Source of the DNA: Rhodoluna sp.
Lineage (GTDB): Bacteria > Actinomycetota > Actinomycetes > Actinomycetales > Microbacteriaceae
DNA: 13,260 nt
Reading direction: 5' to 3'
Assembly: GCA_017984715.1 (NCBI GenBank)
Contig: JAGNYY010000013.1
Coordinates: forward strand, 1 to 13,260
A program made the position numbers and the translations under genes. The notes beneath the pieces were generated by a model. The model was not told where the DNA came from. It saw nothing but the letters and a program-made list of their open reading frames with translations, and searched no databases. Positions 6,577 to 13,195 of this stretch are shown in pieces (within the stretch, counting starts at the first letter, position 1; each line of letters begins with the position of its first letter).

Positions 6577-7596
6577 TCACTTGCGCTTTGGCTTGGAAGT
6601 GCTGTCACGCAAAATCAAAGTCGGTGTGATTAGCTCGCGCTTTGGTTTGGCCTGGGTCTTGCTGCCGATTCGTTCGAGCAACAATCTTGCGGCCTTGCGA
6701 CCAACCGGAACACCCTGCTCATCAACCGTGGTGAGTTTCAGCATGAACTCGGAGGCAATCGGCGAATCGTCATATCCGGCCAACGAAACGTCGTCCGGAA
6801 TTGACAGGCCGTGCTCGCGCAGCAGCGACCAAGCGCCGCCGGCCATGTAGTCATTTGCCGAAAAAACCGCCGTGAATTTGTTGCGCGATTCGACTAGTTC
6901 TTTTGCCCCCATGTATCCACCGATTTCGGTGGTCGGCTGATTCTTGCCATACACCTGAGGTTCGAGACCGAGCTTATTCATGATCTTTTCATAGGCCTTG
7001 CGACGGTTGGTCGCGATGCCGCCAACGCCTGTGAGGTGGGCGATTTTGCGGTGCCCGAGACCATGTAGATGTTCAAGGATCAGGCGCGTGCCCTCTTCGT
7101 CGTCGTTAAAGACCATATCGGAACCAGGAACCACTGACTCACGCTGCCCGATCATCACGACCGGGATGTCGAGGTTGTGAGTGCGCAGCCCAGACGCCTC
7201 GGTTGCCATCACCAAACCATCAACCTTCATCGACGCGAACGCGTCAACTGGGTCATCAGTGAAGTTGGGGCTTCGGTGCAAATCGCTGATGATCACCTGG
7301 TAGCCGGCGTCATCGAAAATCTCTCGAAGACCCTTCAGAAAACCTATGTACGAAAGGTTTTTATAGTCGGTAATGACCACGCCAATTGAGCGAGTCTTGT
7401 TGCTGGCAAGCTGTTGAGCGAACCGGGATGGTCGATAGCCAAGCTCTTCGATGGCCTTGAGCACAGCCTCTTTTTTTACGGCGCTGACGTTGCCGCCGCC
7501 ATTCAAAACCAGCGAGACCAATGACTTGGAAACGCCAGCGGCAACAGCAACGTCATAGATCGTTGGCTGCTTTGCCGCGGTGTTCTCGATAGTCAT
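6577..7596 (-). CDS. LacI-family transcriptional regulator
   Basis: A 339-residue repressor. Seen: an N-terminal helix-turn-helix TIYDVAVAAGVSKSLVSLVLNG (roughly residues 12-33), ELGYRPSRFAQQLAS (51-65) in the place of the hinge helix, then a periplasmic-binding-protein-like sensor domain beginning IGVVITDY near residue 71 and running to the end. Start: ATG at 7596 gives the usual short lead before the HTH. The frame is open to 7668, but the extra residues are not family-like. No strong ribosome site is seen; a TTAGAA element 5 bases before the ATG could mean a leaderless message. Context: divergent from the importer operon, with tandem palindromes in the shared 188-base gap, and convergent with the SDR gene without a clear terminator. 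Inference: it represses the cyclitol genes and its own gene until an inositol-related ligand binds. Confidence 0.92.
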   Translation of the reverse strand: MTIENTAAKQPTIYDVAVAAGVSKSLVSLVLNGGGNVSAVKKEAVLKAIEELGYRPSRFAQQLASNKTRSIGVVITDYKNLSYIGFLKGLREIFDDAGYQVIISDLHRSPNFTDDPVDAFASMKVDGLVMATEASGLRTHNLDIPVVMIGQRESVVPGSDMVFNDDEEGTRLILEHLHGLGHRKIAHLTGVGGIATNRRKAYEKIMNKLGLEPQVYGKNQPTTEIGGYMGAKELVESRNKFTAVFSANDYMAGGAWSLLREHGLSIPDDVSLAGYDDSPIASEFMLKLTTVDEQGVPVGRKAARLLLERIGSKTQAKPKRELITPTLILRDSTSKPKRK

Positions 7597-7648
7597 GAGA
7601 TTTCTAACGTAGCGCAAAACCGGCATCCCGCCGTCTAACGCGGAGGCT

Positions 7649-7677
7649 TTGTCATTACAAAGTAACAATCGTATAAA
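7649..7677 (+). promoter_or_regulatory. Predicted sigma-70-type promoter for the importer operon
   Basis: TTGTCA (7649-7654), exactly 17 bases, then TATAAA (7672-7677) is the best -35/-10 pair in the gap, with a start expected near 7684. The two LacI-type operators lie about 30 bases downstream, where bound repressor could block elongation. A competing extended -10, TGCTATCTT at 7703-7711, would start transcription inside the first operator. Confidence 0.5.
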
Positions 7678-7715
7678 GTCGCTGTTTTTCGATTGACCCC
7701 GTTGCTATCTTTTAG

Positions 7716-7727
7716 TGGAGCGCTCCA
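7716..7727. promoter_or_regulatory. LacI-type operator 1, perfect palindrome
   Basis: TGGAGCGCTCCA is a perfect 12-bp palindrome with the central CG typical of LacI/GalR operators. It lies 57 bases before the ATG of the first gene of the importer operon and 120 bases before lacI, so one repressor could affect both. It is preceded by AT-rich promoter-like sequence. Confidence 0.75.
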
Positions 7728-7730
7728 AGT

Positions 7731-7742
7731 TGTAGCGCTCCA
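7731..7742. promoter_or_regulatory. LacI-type operator 2, imperfect copy
   Basis: TGTAGCGCTCCA differs from operator 1 at one base (position 3). With flanking bases the 13-mer AGCGCTCCAAGTT is repeated directly at 7719-7731 and 7734-7746, so the centres are 15 bp apart. That distance is about 1.4 helical turns, which makes simultaneous binding of two dimers on one face unlikely. Confidence 0.65.
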
Positions 7743-7784
7743 AGTTTTGAAAAGATTTGAAAACAAGGCTCAAAGGAGAACCAA

Positions 7785-8990
7785 ATGACTATCGGTGTTG
7801 CAGTTATCGGAGCAGGAATGGCAGGGCGTGGTCACGCCGCTGCTTACCGTGCCGCCACCTCGCTCTACGGTTCTGACCTTCCAGACGTGAAGCTTGTTTC
7901 AATCGGCGACGTAAACGCTCAGTTCGGTGAAGCAGCTGCAAAGCGTTTTGGTTTTGAGCGTCACGATGCCGACTGGCGCACGATTGCCGACGACCCAAAC
8001 ATCCACGCAGTCAGCGTTGTGGTTGCAAACCACCTGCACCGCGAAATCGTCGAAGGTCTTCTAGCAGCCGGCAAGCACGTGCTTTGCGAGAAGCCACTTT
8101 CGGACACCCTCGATGATGCTCGCGCCATGGTCAAGGCAGCCGACGAGGCGAAGTCAATCGCACGCATCGGCCTAACCTTCCTTCGCAACCCAGCAATCGC
8201 AGCGATTCAGCAGTTAATCGCCTCTGGTGAGCTCGGAAAAGTTCTTCACTTCTCTGGCAAGTACTGGGCCGACTACTCGGCCGACCCAATGAACCCAATC
8301 GCTTGGCGTTACAAGGGCGGCATGGGCACCGGCGCTCTTGCCGATGTCGGCAGCCACATCTCATACGTGGCCGAGTTCATCACCGGCAAGCCTTTCTCGG
8401 CTGTCTCAGGTGCTCGTTTTGTGACCGCCATCACCGAGCGCCCAGTTGCAACCGGAGCCGTTCAGGGTCACGGCGCTGCGCCGGTTAGCGACAAGTTCGA
8501 CACCGTTGAGAACGATGACTACGCAGGCTTCACCGCTCAGTTCGGCGATGTAGCCGGTTCGATCGAAGTTTCACGCGTTGCCTCTGGGCACCCAACTTCA
8601 TTGGGCTTCGAGGTCTACTGCGAGAAGGGTGCGGCTCGCTTCACCCAGGCTCGCAACGGCGAGTTCGAACTTATGGTCAACGAAGGCCCGTATGGAAACC
8701 GCGGTTTCCGCACCGTCCAGATTGGCCCATCACACCCATACATCGCCGGCGGTCTAGCTGTTGACGCACCTGGTGTGAATGTCGGCCAGAACGACCAGTT
8801 CGTGTTCCAGAACCGCGCTTTCCTTCAGGAGGTCGCCGGCCTTGCCGAGACCCCAGCGCTTCCATTCTGTGCAAACTTTGCAGACGGCCTTCACAACATG
8901 GAGATCATCGACTCAGTCGTTCAGTCTTACAACGCAAACGGTTCATCAGTAAACGTCCCGGCTGCAAAGCCAACCTACCTAAAGGCATAA
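7785..8990 (+). CDS. Gfo/Idh/MocA-family NAD(P)-dependent oxidoreductase (paralogue B)
   Basis: A 401-residue dehydrogenase and first gene of the importer operon. Seen: Rossmann motif GAGMAG (9-14), CEKP with Lys103, and ALADVGSHISY with Asp187 and His191, giving the Lys/Asp/His catalytic set of inositol-type dehydrogenases. The segment WADYSADP followed by AWRY (161-175) parallels the protein at 1281-2492, and the two align end to end in the same subfamily; the IolG-like protein is more distant. A strong ribosome site AAAGGAG (7772-7778) lies 6 bases before the ATG. It is followed after 2 bases by a TIM-barrel gene. Known: such dehydrogenase plus isomerase pairs often carry out oxidation then isomerisation or cleavage of a keto-sugar or keto-cyclitol. 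Inference: it oxidises the compound imported by the ABC system downstream; the exact substrate is not known. Confidence 0.92.
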   Translation: MTIGVAVIGAGMAGRGHAAAYRAATSLYGSDLPDVKLVSIGDVNAQFGEAAAKRFGFERHDADWRTIADDPNIHAVSVVVANHLHREIVEGLLAAGKHVLCEKPLSDTLDDARAMVKAADEAKSIARIGLTFLRNPAIAAIQQLIASGELGKVLHFSGKYWADYSADPMNPIAWRYKGGMGTGALADVGSHISYVAEFITGKPFSAVSGARFVTAITERPVATGAVQGHGAAPVSDKFDTVENDDYAGFTAQFGDVAGSIEVSRVASGHPTSLGFEVYCEKGAARFTQARNGEFELMVNEGPYGNRGFRTVQIGPSHPYIAGGLAVDAPGVNVGQNDQFVFQNRAFLQEVAGLAETPALPFCANFADGLHNMEIIDSVVQSYNANGSSVNVPAAKPTYLKA

Positions 8991-8992
8991 TC

Positions 8993-9994
8993 ATGAAGTT
9001 CGGTCTATACAACGCAATCCTTCACGATCGCTCACTACCTGAGGCAATCAAGGTCATCGCCGACCTAGGCCTCGAGGCCATCGAGCTGAACACCGGCGGC
9101 TTCCTGCCGGCTGTTCACGTGCCAACCATGGATGACATCCTGGTCAGCGATGCTGCCCGCGATGACTTCCTTGCAATCTTCGAGGGCACCGGTGTTGAAA
9201 TCGGTGGCTTGAACTGCAATGGAAACCCGCTGCACCCAAACAAGACCATCGGTGACAAGCACGGTGAAGATGTTCGTCGTTCGATTCGTCTAGCCGGCCG
9301 CCTTGGCCAGACCCGCGTGGTCACCATGTCTGGTCTGCCTGGTGGCGAGCCTGGAGCGCAGTATCCAAACTGGATCGTGAACGCCTGGAACTCGGCATAC
9401 CTAGACGTGTTGGAATATCAGTGGGAAGTCGCCGCTAAGTATTGGAGCGAAACCGACAAGATTGCTCGCGACAACAACGTTCACGTTGCTCTAGAACTTC
9501 ACCCGCAGAACGTGGTCTTCAACCCTTCATCAATGCGCGAGCTTGTGAAGCGCGCGGGCACCACCAACATCGGTGTTGAACTCGATGCTTCACACCTGTT
9601 CTGGCAGCAGATGGACCCAATTGCAGTGGTCGAAAACCTCGGCTCGCTAGTGGTTCACGCAGCGGCCAAGGATGTTCGAGTCAACCCACACGCCGCAATC
9701 GAGGGTGTTCTAGACAACAGCTTCCGCCGCATGGGCGTCGACGAGGCTCGCACCAACCTTGGTGGCGACGAGTGGGTAAACGAATGGCCAAAGCCTTCGG
9801 CTTGGGATTTCGTAGCACTCGGTCGTGGCCACGACGTCGACTACTGGGCCGGTTTCATCACCGCGCTCAACAACGTTGACCCAAACATGATTTTGAATAT
9901 CGAACACGAAGATGTCTCGTTGGGGCGCATTGAGGGCATTGAAGTTGCCGCCAAGGTGCTTCTCGAGGCTGCCAAGAAGGCCGGCGTTCGATAG
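8993..9994 (+). CDS. Sugar phosphate isomerase/epimerase-family TIM-barrel protein (IolI/IolH-like)
   Basis: A 333-residue AP-endonuclease-2 superfamily TIM barrel. Candidate metal ligands are seen in order: Glu168 (LELHP), Asp198 and His201 (ELDASH), His222 (VHAAAKD) and Glu304 (NIEHED), the usual Glu/Asp/His/Glu arrangement of xylose-isomerase-like enzymes. Known relatives in inositol clusters include IolI (2-keto-myo-inositol isomerase) and IolH; others epimerise 3-keto-sugars or cleave keto-glycosides. At 333 residues it is somewhat longer than IolI. It begins 2 bases after the dehydrogenase stop, so the two are almost certainly translated together and probably act in sequence. Inference: it isomerises the keto product of paralogue B to one that IolE can use. 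It is clearly distinct from the IolE protein at 3425-4315. Family call is secure; the reaction is a guess. Confidence 0.88.
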   Translation: MKFGLYNAILHDRSLPEAIKVIADLGLEAIELNTGGFLPAVHVPTMDDILVSDAARDDFLAIFEGTGVEIGGLNCNGNPLHPNKTIGDKHGEDVRRSIRLAGRLGQTRVVTMSGLPGGEPGAQYPNWIVNAWNSAYLDVLEYQWEVAAKYWSETDKIARDNNVHVALELHPQNVVFNPSSMRELVKRAGTTNIGVELDASHLFWQQMDPIAVVENLGSLVVHAAAKDVRVNPHAAIEGVLDNSFRRMGVDEARTNLGGDEWVNEWPKPSAWDFVALGRGHDVDYWAGFITALNNVDPNMILNIEHEDVSLGRIEGIEVAAKVLLEAAKKAGVR

Positions 9995-10009
9995 TCAAAG
10001 AAAAACTTT

Positions 10010-10034
10010 GAACCGGCAATCGATCCCCCGGTTC
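10010..10034. repeat. Inverted repeat (hairpin) after the TIM-barrel gene
   Basis: GAACCGG (10010-10016) and CCGGTTC (10028-10034) form a 7-bp stem with an 11-base loop, 16 bases after the stop. There is no U run after it, so it is more likely an RNA-processing or stability element, or a leaky terminator, than a full terminator. Confidence 0.4.
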
Positions 10035-10041
10035 GAGGACT

Positions 10042-10061
10042 CGTTTCAGATGACTGAAACG
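10042..10061. promoter_or_regulatory. Perfect 8-bp-arm inverted repeat upstream of the binding-protein gene
   Basis: CGTTTCAG and CTGAAACG flank ATGA, giving a 20-base perfect inverted repeat, 52 bases before the binding-protein start. It does not resemble the TGGAGCGCTCCA operators. It could be an operator for a different regulator, or an RNA hairpin (followed by GGTTTAG, a poor U run) setting the higher level of binding-protein message usual in such operons. I found no convincing -35/-10 pair in 9995-10113. Confidence 0.4.
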
Positions 10062-10113
10062 GTTTAGTAAGTACAAAGCAGTATCAACTAAAAGAAAAGA
10101 AAGGCTGTATGAA

Positions 10114-11103
10114 ATGAAGTTTTCACGTTCAGTAAAGGTTGCAGCTATTGCTGCAGCAGCAGCTCTGTCATTCACCGGAATCGGTGTTGCAGGCGCAAAC
10201 GCAGCAGGCGGCGAGAAGGTTTACGTTATCGGCGGCATGCCATCAGACCCGTTCTGGTCAGTAGTTAAGCGCGGCGCAGAGGCTGCAGGCGAGGCTGTTA
10301 AGGCTGCCGGCGGCACCGTTACCTGGCTTGGCCCTCAGAACTATGACAACCTAGGCCCTGACGCAGGCAAGCTAGTTGACAACGCAATCGCAGCCGGCGC
10401 AACCGCAATCGTTGTTGCTGACTGGGTTCCAGCGGCTGAAAACCCAGCGATCAAGCGTGCAGTTGCCAAGGGCATCTCAGTTGTTCACTACAACGCTGGT
10501 GGCACCGCTGCTCAGAAGCAGACCGGAGCACTTGCTTACATCGGTTCAGACGACTACCTAGCCGGTGTTGCTGGCGGTAAGTACCTAGCTTCAAAGGGTG
10601 CAAAGAACATTCTTTGTGTCAACACCGTTCCAGGTTCAGCTAACCAGGAAGCACGTTGCAAGGGTGTTGCTGACGGCGCTAAGGCTGGCAAGGCCAAGTC
10701 AAAGCAGCTTCCACTTCCTTCTTCAAACTTCGGTAACCCTACCGCTGTTTCGAACGCAGTGAAGGCAGCTCTAACCAAGGACAAGACCATCGATGGCGTT
10801 GTCACCATTGGAACCCAGGATGCAGACTCAGCTGCAGCAGCTATCAAGGCTGCTTCGTCTAAGGCAAAGCTTGGAACCTTCGACATGTCAGAGAACGTTC
10901 TAACCCGCATCGCTGCAGGCACCCAGTTGTTCGCAATCGACCAGCAGCCATGGCTACAGGGCTACCTTGCTACTTCAGCAGCATGGCAGCACGCGCAGTA
11001 TGGCATCTTGCCTGCATCAAACCCAGTTCTAACTGGCCCAGCAATCGTTGACAAGTCAAACGTTGCCAAGGTCAAGACTGGCGTAGCAGCTGGCGTTCGC
11101 TAG
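10114..11103 (+). CDS. Sugar/cyclitol ABC transporter substrate-binding protein (periplasmic-binding-protein type, CUT2)
   Basis: A 329-residue secreted binding protein of the ribose/inositol-binding class. Seen: Lys/Arg-containing N-terminus, a hydrophobic stretch of about residues 9-27, and a probable signal peptidase I site after ANA (residue 30). The mature part starts EKVYVIGGMPSDPFWSVVKRG, then has DWVPAAENPAIKRAVAKG, HYNAGG, IGSDDYLAG and a late AIDQQPWLQGY, all typical of this fold. No lipobox cysteine is present in the signal region, although binding proteins of Gram-positive bacteria are usually lipoproteins. Two cysteines, C168 and C182, could form a disulfide. Start: ATG at 10114 has AAAGG at 10100-10104; an ATG at 10109 meets a stop after two codons. 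Permease and ATPase genes follow. Inositol is a reasonable ligand guess from the locus, not from residues. Confidence 0.9.
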   Translation: MKFSRSVKVAAIAAAAALSFTGIGVAGANAAGGEKVYVIGGMPSDPFWSVVKRGAEAAGEAVKAAGGTVTWLGPQNYDNLGPDAGKLVDNAIAAGATAIVVADWVPAAENPAIKRAVAKGISVVHYNAGGTAAQKQTGALAYIGSDDYLAGVAGGKYLASKGAKNILCVNTVPGSANQEARCKGVADGAKAGKAKSKQLPLPSSNFGNPTAVSNAVKAALTKDKTIDGVVTIGTQDADSAAAAIKAASSKAKLGTFDMSENVLTRIAAGTQLFAIDQQPWLQGYLATSAAWQHAQYGILPASNPVLTGPAIVDKSNVAKVKTGVAAGVR

Positions 11104-11127
11104 CCTCTAAAAGTAACTAACCGAGTG

Positions 11128-11158
11128 AGCTGGGCCACGCTTCTTGTGTGGCCCAGCT
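11128..11158 (+). repeat. Stable intercistronic hairpin between binding-protein and permease genes
   Basis: AGCTGGGCCAC (11128-11138) and its exact complement (11148-11158) form an 11-bp GC-rich stem, extendable inward by a G-U and a C-G pair to leave a TTCTT loop. It lies 24 bases after the binding-protein stop and has no following U run. Inference: it protects the 3' end of the binding-protein message or causes partial termination, raising that protein's level over the permease. Confidence 0.7.
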
Positions 11159-11195
11159 TCACCCAAACACTTCTTCAACAACAAGGATTAATCTC

Positions 11196-12236
11196 ATGAG
11201 TGCAAACGCACAGGGCACCACTAGCAGTGTGGCTAGCAAGTTTGGTTTCGGCAGCCTCGTGCGCCGCCCAGAGTTCGGCGCACTAATCGGCGCAGTAGCC
11301 GTCTACATTTTCTTCTCTATCGCCGGTGGCCGAGCCTTCTCGGATGTCGGTGGTTCTGCTAGCTGGTTAAACGTTGCTGCCGAAGTCGGCATCATCGCTC
11401 TACCGGTTGCACTCGTAATGATTGCTGGCGACCTCGACCTATCTGTTGGTTCGACTCTCGCTGGCAGCTCGATGACTTTCGCCATCATCTCTGGCCACTA
11501 TGAACTACCTACCTGGATCGGCGCTGTTGCGGCCATCCTCTTGGGCGCGCTCATCGGTTGGCTAAACGGCATCATCGTCACCAAAACTAACCTTCCAGCC
11601 TTCGTGGTGACCCTGGCGACAATGTTCGCTGTGTCTGGTCTGACCCTAGGTTTCACCCGCCTACTTGTCGGTTCAACCTCAGTAACCATGACCCCGGATG
11701 ACACCTTTATGTTCTTGTTCGGTAACCTAATCGGCGGCCTTTTCGAGACTGCTGTGGTTTGGTGGCTTCTCGTGGCTGCGCTGGTTTCATGGATTCTCTA
11801 TAAGACCAAGTATGGAAACTGGATTTATGCAATCGGCGGCGACGTAATCTCAGCTCGTGCCACCGGCATCCCAGTAGCCAAGGTCCGCATTTGGCTATTC
11901 GTCGGCAGCGGTGTTGGAGCAGCGCTGGTTGGCGTTATCCAGACCTGTCTATACAGCGGCGCACAGGTTGCAGCCGGTCAGTCATTCGTCTTCAACTCGA
12001 TCATCGCAGTGGTTATCGGTGGCGTTCTGCTCACCGGTGGTTACGGTTCGACAATCGGCGTAATCCTCGGAACCATCACCTTCGGCGTGGTCAACCAGGG
12101 CATTTACTACACCGGATGGGATGCCGACTGGGCAGCCCTCATCCTAGGTCTGTTGCTTCTTGCAGCGGTTCTAACCAACAACACTTTCCGTCGTCTCGCC
12201 CTATCTGGTGGCAAGAACAAGAAGGAGAACAAGTAA
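11196..12236 (+). CDS. CUT2-type sugar ABC transporter permease (RbsC-like, BPD_transp_2 family)
   Basis: A 346-residue integral membrane protein with roughly eight to ten hydrophobic segments from residue 26 to 327 and a basic, hydrophilic C-terminus (GGKNKKENK). Seen family motifs: GDLDLSVGS at 78-86 (like the GGIDLSVGS of RbsC), GWLNGIIVTKTNLPAFVVTLATM (121-143), and AIGGDVISARATGIPVAKVR (212-231), the cytoplasmic loop expected to contact the ATPase. Start: ATG at 11196 is preceded by AAGGA (11183-11187) at 8 bases. A longer frame from GTG at 11148 starts inside the hairpin arm and is rejected. The stop overlaps the ATPase start (TAATG), indicating coupled translation. Only one permease gene is present, so the pore would be a homodimer, as in other importers of this class. 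Confidence 0.92.
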   Translation: MSANAQGTTSSVASKFGFGSLVRRPEFGALIGAVAVYIFFSIAGGRAFSDVGGSASWLNVAAEVGIIALPVALVMIAGDLDLSVGSTLAGSSMTFAIISGHYELPTWIGAVAAILLGALIGWLNGIIVTKTNLPAFVVTLATMFAVSGLTLGFTRLLVGSTSVTMTPDDTFMFLFGNLIGGLFETAVVWWLLVAALVSWILYKTKYGNWIYAIGGDVISARATGIPVAKVRIWLFVGSGVGAALVGVIQTCLYSGAQVAAGQSFVFNSIIAVVIGGVLLTGGYGSTIGVILGTITFGVVNQGIYYTGWDADWAALILGLLLLAAVLTNNTFRRLALSGGKNKKENK

Positions 12237-13042
12237 TGTCTACAACTCCAATCCTCAGCCTCAAGAATGTTTCAAAGGTCTTCGCTGGCTATCGCGCCAT
12301 GGATGAAGTTTCGCTCGAGGTTTACCCAGGGCAGGTTCTTTGTCTCCTCGGCGACAACGGTGCCGGCAAGTCAACCTTGATCAAGGTGCTGTCTGGTTTC
12401 CACGAGCCAACCTCGGGAACCATCGAGGTCAACGGCAAGCCGACCGTGTTCAAGTCTCCTAAGGACGCGAGCAACGAGGGAATCGCAACCGTTCACCAGT
12501 TCGGCGGCACCTTCCCACTAATGAGCATCGGCCGCTCGTTCTTCGTTGGCGCAGAGCCAACCAAGGGCTGGGGAATCTTCAAGCGCTTCGACAAGAAGTA
12601 TGCAAACGAGACCGCGGTTCGCGAGATGCAGCAGTTAGGCATCACCCGCGTCACCGATGGTGAGCGTTTGATCGGCAGCCTCTCAGGTGGTGAGCGTCAG
12701 GCTTCGGCCATCGCTCGCGCAGTGCACTTTGGTGCCAAGGTTCTCATCCTGGATGAGCCAACCGCAGCACTCGGTGTGAAGGAAGCAACCCACGTTCTTC
12801 GCATCATCATGCAGGCGAAGCTCAAGGGCATCGCCGTTATTTTGGTGACTCACAACGTTTCGCACGCGCTGACCGTTGGTGACCACTTTGCAGTGTTGAT
12901 CCGTGGCCAGAAGGCTGATGACTTCGTCAAGGGTGAGCGCACCCGCGACCAGATCACCGACCTGATGGCCGGCGGTGAAGCAATGGCTGATCTAGAGAAC
13001 GAGCTAAATGCTCTGACTGGAACGATCAACCAAATTCACTAA
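12236..13042 (+). CDS. Sugar ABC transporter ATP-binding protein, single nucleotide-binding domain
   Basis: A 268-residue ATPase that powers the importer at the inner face of the membrane. Seen in order: Walker A GDNGAGKST (39-47), Q-loop Gln88 (VHQFGG), signature LSGGE (149-153), Walker B VLILDE (169-174) followed by PTAALG, and H-loop His206 (VTHN). Most CUT2 importers such as RbsA use a fused protein of about 500 residues with two ATPase halves; this one has a single intact site set and would work as a homodimer. Start: ATG overlapping the permease stop, with AAGGAG (12222-12227) 8 bases upstream. The frame is open much further upstream, but that part overlaps the permease and is not family-like. 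It is the last gene of the operon and is followed by a strong terminator. Confidence 0.93.
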   Translation: MSTTPILSLKNVSKVFAGYRAMDEVSLEVYPGQVLCLLGDNGAGKSTLIKVLSGFHEPTSGTIEVNGKPTVFKSPKDASNEGIATVHQFGGTFPLMSIGRSFFVGAEPTKGWGIFKRFDKKYANETAVREMQQLGITRVTDGERLIGSLSGGERQASAIARAVHFGAKVLILDEPTAALGVKEATHVLRIIMQAKLKGIAVILVTHNVSHALTVGDHFAVLIRGQKADDFVKGERTRDQITDLMAGGEAMADLENELNALTGTINQIH

Positions 13043-13072
13043 AAAGGTTTTGAATGACCCTTTCCTAGTAAG

Positions 13073-13112
13073 CAAAAGGTGCCCGAGTTGTTGTCTCGGG
13101 CACCTTTTGTTT
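13073..13112 (+). terminator. Rho-independent terminator of the importer operon
   Basis: A perfect 15-bp stem (CAAAAGGTGCCCGAG and its complement) with a 7-base loop TTGTTGT, followed by TTT. It starts 31 bases after the ATPase stop. The GC-rich core with A-rich and T-rich flanks is a textbook intrinsic terminator; the symmetric flanks would also allow stopping on the other strand. Confidence 0.93.
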
Positions 13113-13126
13113 AATCCGGGGCAGAG

Positions 13127-13140
13127 TTGCCTCTAGGCAA
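13127..13140. promoter_or_regulatory. Palindrome TTGCCT-CT-AGGCAA, possible operator of the last gene
   Basis: A perfect inverted repeat with 6-base arms and a 2-base spacer between the terminator and the next gene. It overlaps the candidate -35 (TAGGCA, 13134-13139), as expected for a repressor site. It is unrelated to the LacI-type operators in this window. Confidence 0.4.
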
Positions 13141-13162
13141 TTCTCGGATGCTTTGTTAGAAT
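13134..13162 (+). promoter_or_regulatory. Predicted promoter of the last, partial gene
   Basis: TAGGCA (13134-13139, 4 of 6 to consensus), 17 bases, TAGAAT (13157-13162, 5 of 6). A start near 13169 would leave a short leader before the ribosome site GGGAG at 13184-13188. GTTAGAA is repeated at 13155-13161 and 13163-13169, and CTTTGTT/AACAAAG (13151-13157, 13168-13174) form an inverted repeat over it, so binding of a regulator is possible. Confidence 0.4.
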
Positions 13163-13195
13163 GTTAGAACAAAGTCGATACAAGGGAGTATTAGT

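Noticed and set aside
7597..7668. Longer LacI protein starting upstream of 7596
   Set aside because: The extra 24 residues do not resemble the family N-terminus, and ATG 7596 places the HTH at its normal distance; an ATG at 7626 is possible but less likely.
11148..11195. Longer permease with GTG start at 11148
   Set aside because: The GTG lies in a hairpin arm without a ribosome site, whereas ATG 11196 has AAGGA at good spacing.
11891..12235. Upstream extension of the ATPase frame within the permease gene
   Set aside because: The translation is Arg/Trp-rich shadow sequence; the ATPase domain begins right after ATG 12236, which has a strong ribosome site.
5532..13169. Recurring 7-mer TTCTAAC/GTTAGAA near several gene starts as a shared motif
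   Set aside because: The same 7-mer occurs repeatedly inside coding sequence (for example as parts of GTT-CTA-ACC codons), so it is not specific to promoters.
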